A stretch of 27,953 nt of DNA, from NCBI GenBank assembly GCA_009781125.1, contig WQYS01000002.1:1-27953 (forward strand). Reading direction: 5' to 3'. Position numbers and translations under genes: made by a program. Below the pieces are notes generated by a model, which saw only the letters and a list, made by a program, of their open reading frames with translations, did no database searches and had not been told where the DNA came from. The stretch is from Acidobacteriaceae bacterium. GTDB taxonomy: Bacteria; Acidobacteriota; Terriglobia; Terriglobales; Acidobacteriaceae. The first letter of the stretch is position 1, and the number at the start of each line of letters is the position of its first letter. This document shows positions 1 to 8,019 of this stretch, in pieces.

Positions 1-498
1 AGCCGTCTCGCTCAGAGCGCAGAAGATGCCTCCGGTATGAAACCAGCGTGCGCCTTCTTTTCCGAATATCTCTTCCCAGTCGATCTCGCCGGGCTTCAGT
101 TGACTGACAGCAGTATGCCCACGATCCGAGCAACCCAGTGCTGCTCTCACGCCGAATCCGCGCTCGGTGAAGTTCAATCCGTTACGTGTCGTGCGTCCTA
201 CTCCGTCATACTGCTTCCAGATCAGGTGCGACAGGTCCACTCCACCCTGCAACATCAGATCCTCAATCAGACGGCCAACGGGATTATCGGCCAGCGCGGT
301 AACGACCGCAGTCTTCAGTCCAAAACAACGCCGAAGCCCGCGAGCGACGTTATACTCGCCGCCACCCTCCCAGGCTGTGAACCGGCGTGCTGTCGCTACG
401 CGCGCGTCGCCGGGATCGAGGCGAAGCATCACCTCACCCAGGCTGACCATATCCCAACGGCACTCTTCTTGCTTCTTAACAACCAGGCCTGCGCTCAT
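1..498 (-). CDS. PfkB-family sugar kinase, 2-keto-3-deoxygluconate kinase-like (3' end outside window)
   Basis: The reverse strand is open from about 528 to base 1 and encodes the N-terminal half of a PfkB kinase. It reads MVSLGEVMLRLDPGD, then WEGGGEYNVARGL (the glycine-rich substrate-binding GG-x-x-N segment), then a TALADNPVGRLIEDLM stretch typical of the family. The opening and the length of the N-terminal lobe resemble 2-keto-3-deoxygluconate (KDG) kinases, which phosphorylate 2-keto-3-deoxy sugar acids in the cytoplasm. I place the start at the ATG at 498 because GGAG and GAGG lie just upstream; an in-frame ATG at 528 would add ten residues but has no clear ribosome binding site. The catalytic GAGD motif lies beyond the left edge, so completeness cannot be judged. 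It is divergent from the operon at 621. Its product would fit downstream of the IlvD/EDD dehydratase at 21387, but the exact substrate is inference. Confidence 0.82.
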   Translation of the reverse strand, partial: MSAGLVVKKQEECRWDMVSLGEVMLRLDPGDARVATARRFTAWEGGGEYNVARGLRRCFGLKTAVVTALADNPVGRLIEDLMLQGGVDLSHLIWKQYDGVGRTTRNGLNFTERGFGVRAALGCSDRGHTAVSQLKPGEIDWEEIFGKEGARWFHTGGIFCALSETA

Positions 499-577
499 CT
501 GCCTCGACTCCGCATTCGGACATGCCATGTGATACAGACGCATTGCTACTTTGGTCCAATTCTAAAAAGCCAAAACC

Positions 578-590
578 GTTTATTGTAAAC
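578..590. promoter_or_regulatory. Candidate operator in the divergent intergenic region
   Basis: GTTTATTGTAAAC is an inverted repeat with 5-bp arms around a 3-base centre, in the AT-rich gap between the minus-strand kinase (start 498) and the plus-strand operon (start 621). Its position would allow control of both directions. No matching regulator gene is adjacent, so the assignment as an operator is tentative. Confidence 0.3.
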
Positions 591-620
591 TTTATCTGAG
601 TTTGGGAAGAATTATCAAAG

Positions 621-1523
621 ATGGGTGAACGTCAAATATCAGGACGAGGGCCCAGAGCGCTTGTTATAGGCTCTCGTGGTTTTCTTGGCGGGTATATCGC
701 ACGGGATGCTGCTTCCGCATTCACGGTGCTGGAAGGGAACCGTATATCGAGCGACTTGCCCGGTAAGCAGGCAATTGATATTCGGGACAAGCGCAGTATT
801 GCAACCGTCTTCCGCGAAGCTCGCCCCGAAGTTGTCTTTCTGCTCGCAGCGCACTCAGACATTGATTACTGCGAACAGCATCCAGAGGATGCCCGGGCTG
901 TAAATCTATATGGAGCGAGGCATGTGGCAGAGGCCTGTGCCGCTGCTGGCGCGCAACTGATATTTACTTCTACAGCCGCAGTCTTTGACGGACGGCAACA
1001 TGGGTACAGCGAGGAAAGCCCGGTTAATCCCGCCAGTATTTATGGAGAAACAAAGGCAGAAGCCGAACGGCAGATACTTGCTCTATTGCCAGATGCCATC
1101 ATTGTCCGCTTCGCTTTGGTGATTGGTTTTGGCCTGCCTCCGTTTACAGGCGCTGTTCTCGACAAGCTCAAGCAGCGATGGACAAGCGGTCAGTCGGTGG
1201 CATTCCCGGTATTTGAGTATCGGAATGCAATCGATGCGGAGAGTACAAGTCAGTTCATGCTGGAACTTGTAAAGAAACATCAACGCGGCATCTTTCATAT
1301 TGGAAGTTCGGACTCCATCTCACGCTATGATCTTGGACTCAGGCTTGCTGCCAGGATGGGGTATTCCGATAGTCTTGTTTCTCCACAACGAGAACCTGTT
1401 CCCGGACGAGCGCCACGCGGCTTGGATTATCTGCTGTTGACGGATAAGCTGCGCGCTGTCTCCACCATTCCTGTTCCGAGTGTCAGCCAGGCGATTGAGA
1501 GGTGTTTTGATGGTTTTGCCTAA
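621..1523 (+). CDS. Extended SDR / RmlD-like NAD(P)-dependent sugar reductase or epimerase
   Basis: This 300-residue protein is an extended short-chain dehydrogenase. The Rossmann nucleotide-binding motif GSRGFLGG is at residues 17-24, and the catalytic Tyr-x-x-x-Lys is Y141-GET-K145, preceded by a serine/threonine segment FTSTAAVF. The length and the ALVIGSRGFLG opening resemble dTDP-4-dehydrorhamnose reductases (RmlD) and related NDP-sugar or free-sugar reductases. It is cytoplasmic, with no signal peptide. Its 3' end overlaps the aminotransferase gene by 14 bases, so the two are almost certainly co-translated. The ribosome binding site is weak (GGAAG about 12 bases upstream). Other nucleotide-sugar biosynthesis genes (rmlA, rmlB) are absent, and the operon continues with a kinase, a permease and an aldolase. 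A catabolic role on a free keto-sugar is therefore as likely as NDP-sugar synthesis. Confidence 0.82.
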   Translation: MGERQISGRGPRALVIGSRGFLGGYIARDAASAFTVLEGNRISSDLPGKQAIDIRDKRSIATVFREARPEVVFLLAAHSDIDYCEQHPEDARAVNLYGARHVAEACAAAGAQLIFTSTAAVFDGRQHGYSEESPVNPASIYGETKAEAERQILALLPDAIIVRFALVIGFGLPPFTGAVLDKLKQRWTSGQSVAFPVFEYRNAIDAESTSQFMLELVKKHQRGIFHIGSSDSISRYDLGLRLAARMGYSDSLVSPQREPVPGRAPRGLDYLLLTDKLRAVSTIPVPSVSQAIERCFDGFA

Positions 1524-2700
1524 AGCAAAATTTGAGTTGGAGTTTGCGCACGGTTCCATATACGGAAAAGAAGAAGAACAGGCTGTTCTGGAGGTGTTGG
1601 CAGCCGGTGCGGCGTCAAGTGGCCCCAGGGTACAGCAATTTGAAAAGGAGTTTGCAGCCTATTGTGGAGCCGCCTATGGGTTGGCAGTCACATCGGCAAC
1701 GACAGGGCTTTCGCTTGCGTTAATTGGCGCTGGCGTCGGCCCTGGCGACGAGGTAATTACGACGCCCATTAGCTGGATATCCACCGCCAATGCAGCCGCT
1801 GCGCTTGGAGCAAAGGTGGTCTTTGCGGATGTAGACCCTGTGACGCTCAACTTAGACCCCAGGTCCGTCGCGCAAAAAATCACTCCACGTACCAAGGTAA
1901 TTCTTCCTGTTCACCTTTACGGGCAGTGCTGCGACATGGATGCTTTGAATGCTCTGGCCAGGCCGCGAGGAATTGCCGTGATAGAAGATGCGGCCCACGC
2001 CGCAGGAGCAGAACATTGCGGTCGCAAGGCTGGCGTCCTGGGAGACGTTGCTGTCTTCAGCTTTCATCAGCAGAAGAACATGACCACGCTCGGCGAAGGC
2101 GGAATGATTACAACCAACAGCAAGCAGTTTTACGAAAGGATGTTGTCTTACCGCTCACTCTGCTGTCTCACTTACGATCCTAAAGGGAAGTACCTGCCTA
2201 TTGATGAAAGTATTCATCCTATGGGCAAGAACTACTGGCGTCTGGAGTTCGATGGAATCGGTTTTAACTATCGGATGACTGAGATGCAGGCTGCTGTCGG
2301 CATTGTCCAGTTGCATAAGCTCGATTCCATGAACGCGCGCCGCATTGAGATTGCGCGGAGATATACCGAGGGGTTGGCTGGAGTGAAAGGACTGCGGCTG
2401 CCTGCGGAACCACAAAATGGCAAGCATGTCTTCCACATCTACCTGCTGCTGATCGAACCGGATTTCAAGTCGAGCAAGGAAGACTTCATGTGGAACCTGT
2501 ATACGAAGAAACAGATTAAGGTATGGTCTCACTACATGCCTATTCACCTTACTGACATTTACCGGAGCCTGGGGCACAAGCAAGGCGAGTGTCCGGTTGC
2601 AGAAGCGCAGTTCTCTCGTTATGTCAGTGTTCCCATTCATCCCCGCTTGACGGACGAGGCGATCCAGTATGTGATCGACAGTATTCGAGAACTTGCCTGA
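1510..2700 (+). CDS. DegT/DnrJ/EryC1/StrS family PLP-dependent sugar aminotransferase
   Basis: This 396-residue fold-type I PLP enzyme carries the family hallmarks: GPRVQQFEKEFAAYCG near the N-terminus, VTSATTGLSLAL (cofactor phosphate region), VIEDAAHAAGAEHCG (the Asp that contacts the PLP ring nitrogen) and FSFHQQKNMTTLGEGG, where K189 is the expected Schiff-base lysine. Members normally transfer an amino group to a keto-sugar, usually nucleotide-linked. The start at 1510 is chosen over the in-frame ATG at 1480 because GAGAGG sits 7 bases upstream and the overlap with the preceding SDR gene falls to 14 bases. Adjacency to the SDR suggests the pair interconverts keto, hydroxy and amino forms of one sugar. 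Because the lysine is present, an inactive role is unlikely; the substrate is unknown. Confidence 0.88.
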   Translation: MVLPKAKFELEFAHGSIYGKEEEQAVLEVLAAGAASSGPRVQQFEKEFAAYCGAAYGLAVTSATTGLSLALIGAGVGPGDEVITTPISWISTANAAAALGAKVVFADVDPVTLNLDPRSVAQKITPRTKVILPVHLYGQCCDMDALNALARPRGIAVIEDAAHAAGAEHCGRKAGVLGDVAVFSFHQQKNMTTLGEGGMITTNSKQFYERMLSYRSLCCLTYDPKGKYLPIDESIHPMGKNYWRLEFDGIGFNYRMTEMQAAVGIVQLHKLDSMNARRIEIARRYTEGLAGVKGLRLPAEPQNGKHVFHIYLLLIEPDFKSSKEDFMWNLYTKKQIKVWSHYMPIHLTDIYRSLGHKQGECPVAEAQFSRYVSVPIHPRLTDEAIQYVIDSIRELA

Positions 2701-2768
2701 GCCAATTCTAATCGGAAGTTACAGGCTGCTCGCCCTGCCTGCAAACTGCATGGCTGAGATTATTGTCC

Positions 2769-3971
2769 ATGTTTCTCGAAAGAAACAAACATGGACACCT
2801 CGGTTCCGCTGGACTAGCATCACATGAAATCGCTTCAGTCAGGGGCAAGACGATTAGCACAATAACTCCAAAAGAGCGCGTAAACAAGGCAATCCGGTTT
2901 GAAAAGCCCGACCGGACGCCACGGGATTTTGCAGCCGTGCCCGAGGTCTGGGATGGCCTGGCCGCTCATTTTGGCACCAGCGACCGGAATGAATTACTAA
3001 AGCATCTGGGCGTAGACTGCCGGGTTGTTTCCTATGACAGTTTCTGCAGCCATCCAAACCTTTCCGGCGCCGCAGTGGATTTGTCCGCATCGCGCGAACG
3101 CTCCTCCACCGGAGGAATGTGGCGGGCCTGGGAGGCCGATGGCATCAACCGGGACATCTGGGGAGCGCGCCGCCGCCGTATCCAAACCTCGTTTGGCGCC
3201 TTGGATGAGATCGCGTCCTATCCGCTTGGACAGGCTGCCGGATTGGACGACATCCGGAAGTACGACTGGCCCGCTCCCGATTGGTGGGATTTTAAAGATC
3301 TTCGCGCCAGCATTGAGCGTTTGGATGGCGGCGATTCCTACAGTATTCGTTATCGTGCAGGCTCGGTCTTTGAGACCGCATGGTCACTCTATGGCTTAGA
3401 CCGTTTTCTCGTAGACCTCGCCTCCGATCCAGCCCTTCCTGTCTACATCATGGAGCGTATCGGCGAGGTCCACCTTGAAAATCTTTACCGGGTTCTAAAG
3501 TCCGCCGGAGACCTGATCGACATTGTTTACTTCTACGATGATCTGGCATCGCAAACCGGCTTGCTGATGAGTCCGCGGCTCTACGAGCGTTATATTCAGC
3601 CCTGGCACCAACGAATGATTGCGCTCGCATCGGAATTCGGAAAGCCGGCCATGATGCATTGCTGCGGTTCGGTATATCCACTGATTCCGCGCTTCATTGA
3701 GATGGGTCTTGCGATTCTGAATCCTATTCAGCCTGCCACGAAGAACATGGCGGCTAAGCGGCTGGCCGATGAATTCGGAGGGCGCATCGCGTTCCACGGC
3801 GGCATCGACGTTCAGAACCTGCTGCCAAATGCGAGTCCGGAAAAAGTCTGCGAAACAGTTGCTGAGGTTTCCGCAGTGCTCGGCGTGCATGGCGGTTACA
3901 TAATCGCCGGTTCGCATCATCTTCAGGCTGACACGCCGATAGAAAACATCCTCGCAATGTATTCGGTTTAG
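2769..3971 (+). CDS. Uroporphyrinogen decarboxylase (URO-D) family protein, MtaA/CmuA-like
   Basis: This 400-residue TIM-barrel protein belongs to the URO-D superfamily, which includes heme-pathway HemE and the zinc-dependent methyltransferases MtaA and CmuA. Recognisable segments are TPKERVNKAIRFEKPDRTPRDF near residue 35 (the usual family N-terminus), YFYDDLASQTGLLMSPRLYE, and MMHCCGSVYPLIPRFIEMG, where H297-x-C299 has the His-x-Cys spacing of the methyltransferase zinc site. It ends with a family-typical SHHLQADTP segment. About 33 residues precede the normal family start. The start is uncertain: TTG 2763 and ATG 2769 are both possible and neither has a strong ribosome binding site. It is not a plausible heme enzyme, since it lies between sugar genes, 16 bases before a sugar kinase. 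URO-D-like proteins recur in bacterial sugar loci without a settled role. Methyl-group or corrinoid chemistry is inferred only from the HxC motif. Confidence 0.85.
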   Translation: MFLERNKHGHLGSAGLASHEIASVRGKTISTITPKERVNKAIRFEKPDRTPRDFAAVPEVWDGLAAHFGTSDRNELLKHLGVDCRVVSYDSFCSHPNLSGAAVDLSASRERSSTGGMWRAWEADGINRDIWGARRRRIQTSFGALDEIASYPLGQAAGLDDIRKYDWPAPDWWDFKDLRASIERLDGGDSYSIRYRAGSVFETAWSLYGLDRFLVDLASDPALPVYIMERIGEVHLENLYRVLKSAGDLIDIVYFYDDLASQTGLLMSPRLYERYIQPWHQRMIALASEFGKPAMMHCCGSVYPLIPRFIEMGLAILNPIQPATKNMAAKRLADEFGGRIAFHGGIDVQNLLPNASPEKVCETVAEVSAVLGVHGGYIIAGSHHLQADTPIENILAMYSV

Positions 3972-3987
3972 TTCCGTAAGGAGATGT

Positions 3988-4914
3988 ATGGGGAAAGTAG
4001 CAGTAGTGGGCAGTTACATCGTCGCCCTGGAGATGGAGGCCGATCGGTTTCCATACGCGGGAGAAACCGTCGTTGGAAGAAACTACCACGTAACCCACGG
4101 CGGCAAAGGATCGAACATGGCCTGCTGCGCCGCGCGTCTTGGCGCTGAATCGATCTTCGTTGCCAAGATCGGCCGCGACCCGTTTGGCGACGGCCTTATG
4201 GAGCTGATCGCGCGCGAACACGTAAGTTCAAAAGCTGTCATGCATTCCAAGCTGCCCACGGGCGTTGGATTCATTGTGTGCGGCCCGCGCGCCACGAATA
4301 TCATCGTGATCGATATGGGCGCGAATGCCGATCTTCTTCCCGAAGATATAGAAAGGCACCGCCAGACAATCGAAGGCTGTGACGTTGTTCTCTCTCCGCT
4401 GGAGATACCGCTTGAGACAGCACTGGCGGGGATGCGTCTGGCGCGGGAAAAAGGCCTCTGGACAATCTTGAATCCCGCACCTGCCGTAAACCTGAAGGGT
4501 GTCGATCTGAGCTCAGTGTTCACGCTGACGCCAAACGAAACGGAGGCGCGCGTTTGTCTCGGATTGCCGCCGGATGCGAACGTAACGGACGAAGAGACGG
4601 CGCTGCAACTGCTTGAGCTTGGTCCTGCCAATGTCGTCATTACGCTTGGCGAACGCGGCGCTCTCTGGGCGTCACGCGAAGGCCTGCGTCATTTTCCGGC
4701 GCTGCCCGTTGCGGTAGTCGATACGGTTGGGGCCGGAGACGCCTTCAACGCCGGACTGGCGACCGCTCTGAGCGAGAGGTGGCCGTTCGAGGAATCTTTG
4801 CGAATGGCCATCATCGCAGCATCTCTTTCCACCCGTAAGCGGGGAACCATCGAATCTTATCCATATCGCGCAGAAGTGGATGCCCATTTGTCCGCAGGGA
4901 GCGCAGCATGTTGA
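3988..4914 (+). CDS. PfkB-family carbohydrate kinase (ribokinase / deoxyribokinase-like)
   Basis: This complete 308-residue ribokinase-fold protein contains the N-terminal substrate motif GGKGSNMACCAARLGA followed by KIGRDPFGDG, and the C-terminal catalytic motif DTVGAGDAFNAG with D251 as the expected base. Such enzymes phosphorylate pentoses, deoxypentoses or related sugars with ATP in the cytoplasm. AAGGAG lies just before the ATG. The stop codon overlaps the next gene (permease) by 7 bases, an indication of translational coupling. With the downstream permease and DERA-like aldolase it forms the same functional trio (kinase, permease, aldolase) as known deoxyribose catabolic operons, so the substrate may be a deoxy sugar. 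That is inference: sequence alone does not separate ribokinase from related kinases. Confidence 0.86.
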   Translation: MGKVAVVGSYIVALEMEADRFPYAGETVVGRNYHVTHGGKGSNMACCAARLGAESIFVAKIGRDPFGDGLMELIAREHVSSKAVMHSKLPTGVGFIVCGPRATNIIVIDMGANADLLPEDIERHRQTIEGCDVVLSPLEIPLETALAGMRLAREKGLWTILNPAPAVNLKGVDLSSVFTLTPNETEARVCLGLPPDANVTDEETALQLLELGPANVVITLGERGALWASREGLRHFPALPVAVVDTVGAGDAFNAGLATALSERWPFEESLRMAIIAASLSTRKRGTIESYPYRAEVDAHLSAGSAAC

Positions 4915-5915
4915 CCGGATTTCTTATCGTAGCGATCGCGGGCTTTATGCAGGGAACCTTCGTGCTTCCCATGACCTTGACGCGGAATTGGCGCTGGGAA
5001 CACACATGGTTCACTTTTTCCGTGATCGGGATGTTTCTGTTCAATTGGATCATTGGTCTGGCGGTAATTCCGCACCTGATCTTCGGATTGCAATCGGCCC
5101 CGCTGAGCACGGTCACCATACTGGCGGTCTTCGGCCTGGGCTGGGGCGTGGGCGCACTGCTGTTTGGCGTGGGAATGGAACGGCTCGGCATGGCGCTCGG
5201 TTACTCGGTCATTATGGGATTGGTGGCGTGTCTGGGCGCTCTGGTTCCACTGTCCATCTTCAGTCCGCACCAGTTGGTTACGGCAAAAGGCGGCTTACTG
5301 CTCGCAGGAACTGCTCTGGTAGTGGCCGGAATTGCTCTTTGTTCGCTTGGCGATCTGCACAAGCAGGCCCACAGCAATAATCAGGGCGGCGCGCGGCGCC
5401 AGGGCTTTGCAATAGCTTTGTTCATCGCAATCATGGCTGGCATCCTGTCTTGCCTGCCCAATGTTGGAGTGGCCTTCGGGCAACCAGTGGTACATGCAGT
5501 CATCACAACAGGAGCATCTTCGCGCACGGCCCCCTCGGCTATATTCGTTCTGTTCTTCACTGCGGGCGGCATCGTTAATTGCGTTTACTGCCTCTGGCTC
5601 ATGCTGCGGCGGAGAACCTTTGCCGGTTATCTGAATTCGGACACGGCACGAAATACTCTGTACGCGGCGTTGATGGCCTTTTTCTGGATTGGCAGTTTCC
5701 ATCTGTATGGGGTGGGAAGCCGCTTGATAGGGGCCTGGGGAGTGGTCGTTGGCTGGCCGTTGTTTATCTGCATATCGATTGGAACGGGTATCTTCTGGGG
5801 ACTTGCAAAGGGCGAATGGAAAAATGCTCCACCGCCTGCGCGTCGAATCCGAAATGCAGGCATCTTATTCTTGTTCCTTGCGATTGCGGCTATATCGCTG
5901 AGCGGGCGCATGTAA
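4908..5915 (+). CDS. RhaT-family sugar:H+ symporter (L-rhamnose permease-like)
   Basis: This 335-residue integral membrane protein has about ten hydrophobic helices and almost no soluble domain. The opening, with FMQGTFVLPMTLTRNWRWEH, and the central GVAFGQPV region resemble the RhaT L-rhamnose-proton symporter, which is about 344 residues in enterobacteria. The substrate need not be rhamnose: no rhamnose isomerase, rhamnulokinase or rhamnulose-phosphate aldolase is present, while a PfkB kinase and a DERA-like aldolase flank it. It starts inside the kinase gene (7-base overlap), so its expression is tied to that of the kinase. I infer inner-membrane uptake of the sugar that the kinase phosphorylates. 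Confidence 0.85.
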   Translation: MLTGFLIVAIAGFMQGTFVLPMTLTRNWRWEHTWFTFSVIGMFLFNWIIGLAVIPHLIFGLQSAPLSTVTILAVFGLGWGVGALLFGVGMERLGMALGYSVIMGLVACLGALVPLSIFSPHQLVTAKGGLLLAGTALVVAGIALCSLGDLHKQAHSNNQGGARRQGFAIALFIAIMAGILSCLPNVGVAFGQPVVHAVITTGASSRTAPSAIFVLFFTAGGIVNCVYCLWLMLRRRTFAGYLNSDTARNTLYAALMAFFWIGSFHLYGVGSRLIGAWGVVVGWPLFICISIGTGIFWGLAKGEWKNAPPPARRIRNAGILFLFLAIAAISLSGRM

Positions 5916-5949
5916 TGCGTCCGTGGGACTTGAGAGGAGAAGGATTCTG

Positions 5950-6630
5950 ATGGCTGACAAGGCCTTGGCCAGCAAACTTCAATATACAAATGTAACCGCC
6001 AACGCTACACAACAAATGATAGAACGCCATTGCGAGACCGCGGCGGCATGCGGCTTTAACGCTGTTATGCTTCAACCTTGCTGGATCGGCATGGCCCGCG
6101 AGATTTTACGCGGTACCGCCGTTCGCGTGGCGAGCGCGATTGCATACCCCCTGGGCGGAGAAACTACAGAGATGAAGGTTGCGCTGGCGCGGTCTGTGGT
6201 TGCGCTGGGCGCCGATGAGTTCGACTTCCAGCCCAACATCGGCTTCCTGCGCAGCGGGATGCTTCAGGAGTTCTCAGAGGAGATGCGGCTCATTGTAGAA
6301 GCAGCCGATGGCCGCCCTGTGAAATCCATGTCGGAGTTCGGGTTCCTGACCAGAGAGGAGAGAATTCTCTGCATCACTCTGGCTGAAGAGGCCGGTGTCG
6401 CGTATGTGAAGAATTCAAGCGGAGTCGGTCCAGGCGGATCCCCGGCCACTCCGGAGGACATTCGGTTCATCCGCAGTCATCTCAAAGGGCGCACGGGGAT
6501 CAAAGCATCCGGAGGAATCAGGAGTTATGAACAGGCTGAAGCCCTGGTGCAGGCAGGGGCTGACCTTATTGGCAGTAGCGCAGCTCCGGATATTGTGAGT
6601 CATGCCACAGCAGCCAGCATCGCCTATTAG
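5950..6630 (+). CDS. Deoxyribose-phosphate aldolase (DERA) family protein, divergent
   Basis: This 226-residue protein has the DeoC TIM-barrel layout. Expected catalytic residues are present: D92 in DEFDFQPNIG, K154 in YVKNSSGVGPGG (Schiff-base lysine of the usual KTSTG motif) and K185 in GIKASGGIRS. Canonical DERA cleaves 2-deoxyribose 5-phosphate to acetaldehyde and glyceraldehyde 3-phosphate. Two motifs deviate: the usual aspartate-containing N-terminal segment is LQYTNV here, and KTSTG is KNSSG. A different aldol substrate is therefore possible. ATG 5950 is chosen because AGGAGA lies upstream; a GTG at 5923 is in frame but poorly placed. It is the last gene of the operon and is followed by a strong hairpin. 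With the kinase and permease upstream it likely completes catabolism of a phosphorylated deoxy sugar. Confidence 0.82.
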   Translation: MADKALASKLQYTNVTANATQQMIERHCETAAACGFNAVMLQPCWIGMAREILRGTAVRVASAIAYPLGGETTEMKVALARSVVALGADEFDFQPNIGFLRSGMLQEFSEEMRLIVEAADGRPVKSMSEFGFLTREERILCITLAEEAGVAYVKNSSGVGPGGSPATPEDIRFIRSHLKGRTGIKASGGIRSYEQAEALVQAGADLIGSSAAPDIVSHATAASIAY

Positions 6631-6650
6631 GTTCCAGCTTCGAGATCGCG

Positions 6651-6687
6651 ACAGGCCCTTCCAAATCACTATAGAGGAAGGGCCTGT
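6651..6687 (+). terminator. Rho-independent-type terminator of the 621-6630 operon
   Basis: ACAGGCCCTTCC (6651-6662) pairs perfectly with GGAAGGGCCTGT (6676-6687), a 12-bp stem with a 13-base loop. It is followed on the plus strand by the U-rich TTGGTTGTT. It lies 20 bases after the DERA-like gene and just beyond the end of the convergent epimerase gene, so it may stop transcription from both sides. Confidence 0.72.
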
Positions 6688-6693
6688 TGGTTG

Positions 6694-7854
6694 TTACCTG
6701 GCTGGCGTAAAGAGACGCAGACGAACGCTCCAGGTGGTGGATTGACCCGGCTTGAGCGTTACCATGCCTGTGTCCTTGCCTTTCCATACTGTACTGAACG
6801 GATCGCCGAAGTTGTACTGTTGTTCGAGAGCGACGAAGGGCTTGTCCCTGGGGGCGTAGAACTGAACCGTACGGATCTCGGGCGAGAGGCCTTCAATACG
6901 CAGACCATAGTTGGCCGCAGGGTCTATCAGGTCCACGTTCACTGCGCCATGGGAGCGGACCAAACCAGAAAATGAGTCGTCGTAAAGCTGGTTGCCTATG
7001 ACCTTGCCTTCCGGCGCTGTGAAATCGAGGGGCGTGCCCTTAACGGGGGTGATGACGCCAGTGGGGAATACATCGTCGAGGTTGTTTGTCTCAACGTGCT
7101 GAGTGGCAGGGATGTGCAGGCGCACCTGATTACGGTCACCGCTGGGCAGGGTGAAGTACGGATGCCAGCCTATGCCCATAGGCTCGGGTTCAGTCCCGAC
7201 ATTTTTGGCGGTGATCGTGCTTAAGATTGAATCCGCATGTAATTCGATACGGATGGTGAGATCGGTGGAGGAGAGCCAGTGGCCTTCAAAGTTGCCGGCC
7301 CGGATGGTGGCCGTGACGGATGTTCCGTCAGGACTGATTTTCAGGTCGTCGGCCTTGCGCTTGAGAATGAGGCCGTGGATGGAGTGACGTTCAGCGCCGG
7401 GATTCTTGCCGCTCCAATTGGCAGGCAGGGTAAGGGTTTTGCCCTTCCATGTTGTCGTGATACTTTTTCCGTCACCGGAGAGCGGACCGCGTATGCGGTT
7501 GGCATAGGGAACCAGAAAGGCTCCGCCAAAGGTGCTGAAGCTCATGTTACCGAACGGGTCGTCGGCAAGCGCTTTGGCAACTTCATCCATGGGCGGCGTG
7601 GCGAAGACGTCGACGACGCCCTTACCAGGAATGCTGGCAGTGATCTGCAGCAGGTTCATGCCGCGACCAGGCAGGATGGTTGCGCTCAGAAACTCAGGCC
7701 TGGCACCACCGGAAGTGGCTGCGCGCTTGAGGGTTACGACGGACTGTCCGTTAATGACCACCGGTTCAGAAGATTCAGACCACGCGGTGAGCGCTGCGCA
7801 GGCAAGAACTACAGGAACAGCTGAAAACATTGCAAAACGGCGAAGGTACGGCAT
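6694..7854 (-). CDS. Exported aldose 1-epimerase (GalM family)
   Basis: This 386-residue protein has the galactose-mutarotase fold. Family positions visible are HSIHGLIL, GIGWHPYFTLP (expected catalytic His) and FVALEQQYNFGDPF (expected catalytic Glu). The enzyme interconverts alpha and beta anomers of aldoses. It begins MPYLRRFAMFSAVPVVLA and continues to ALTAWS, a signal peptide with a likely cut just after it, so the protein acts outside the cytoplasm. ATG 7854 is chosen because GGGAGG lies 5 bases upstream; an in-frame start at 7902 would bury the signal peptide. It is convergent with the DERA-like operon and divergent from the exported RbsD/FucU-like gene. Aldose mutarotases accompany known deoxyribose catabolic genes, which supports a link to that operon. 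Confidence 0.9.
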   Translation of the reverse strand: MPYLRRFAMFSAVPVVLACAALTAWSESSEPVVINGQSVVTLKRAATSGGARPEFLSATILPGRGMNLLQITASIPGKGVVDVFATPPMDEVAKALADDPFGNMSFSTFGGAFLVPYANRIRGPLSGDGKSITTTWKGKTLTLPANWSGKNPGAERHSIHGLILKRKADDLKISPDGTSVTATIRAGNFEGHWLSSTDLTIRIELHADSILSTITAKNVGTEPEPMGIGWHPYFTLPSGDRNQVRLHIPATQHVETNNLDDVFPTGVITPVKGTPLDFTAPEGKVIGNQLYDDSFSGLVRSHGAVNVDLIDPAANYGLRIEGLSPEIRTVQFYAPRDKPFVALEQQYNFGDPFSTVWKGKDTGMVTLKPGQSTTWSVRLRLFTPAR

Positions 7855-7929
7855 GAAATCCTCCCAGAGGTGCGGCTTGGAGTCTGGCTTACGGTTGTCC
7901 ATAGCAGGCTGCCAAAGATAGGTAAGAAA

Positions 7930-7958
7930 TTGACAACGATGTTTCGAGCGTGTTTACT
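7930..7958 (+). promoter_or_regulatory. Candidate sigma-70 promoter for the RbsD/FucU-like gene
   Basis: A perfect -35 box TTGACA (7930-7935) is followed after 17 bases by TTTACT (7953-7958), a four-of-six match to TATAAT. It points toward the plus-strand gene at 8020, giving a leader of about 55 bases. Confidence 0.5.
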
Positions 7959-8019
7959 TTCCGTAAAATGTTTGACTGTGTGACGACTAATTGTACTGCA
8001 ATTGCGGAATGGGGGAGAT

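Noticed and set aside
37..588. Open plus-strand frames of 183 and 121 residues at the left end
   Set aside because: They are antisense to a clear PfkB kinase frame on the minus strand and have no recognisable domain.
2769..3971. Heme-pathway uroporphyrinogen decarboxylase HemE
   Set aside because: The H-x-C motif, extra N-terminal residues and sugar-operon context do not fit HemE.
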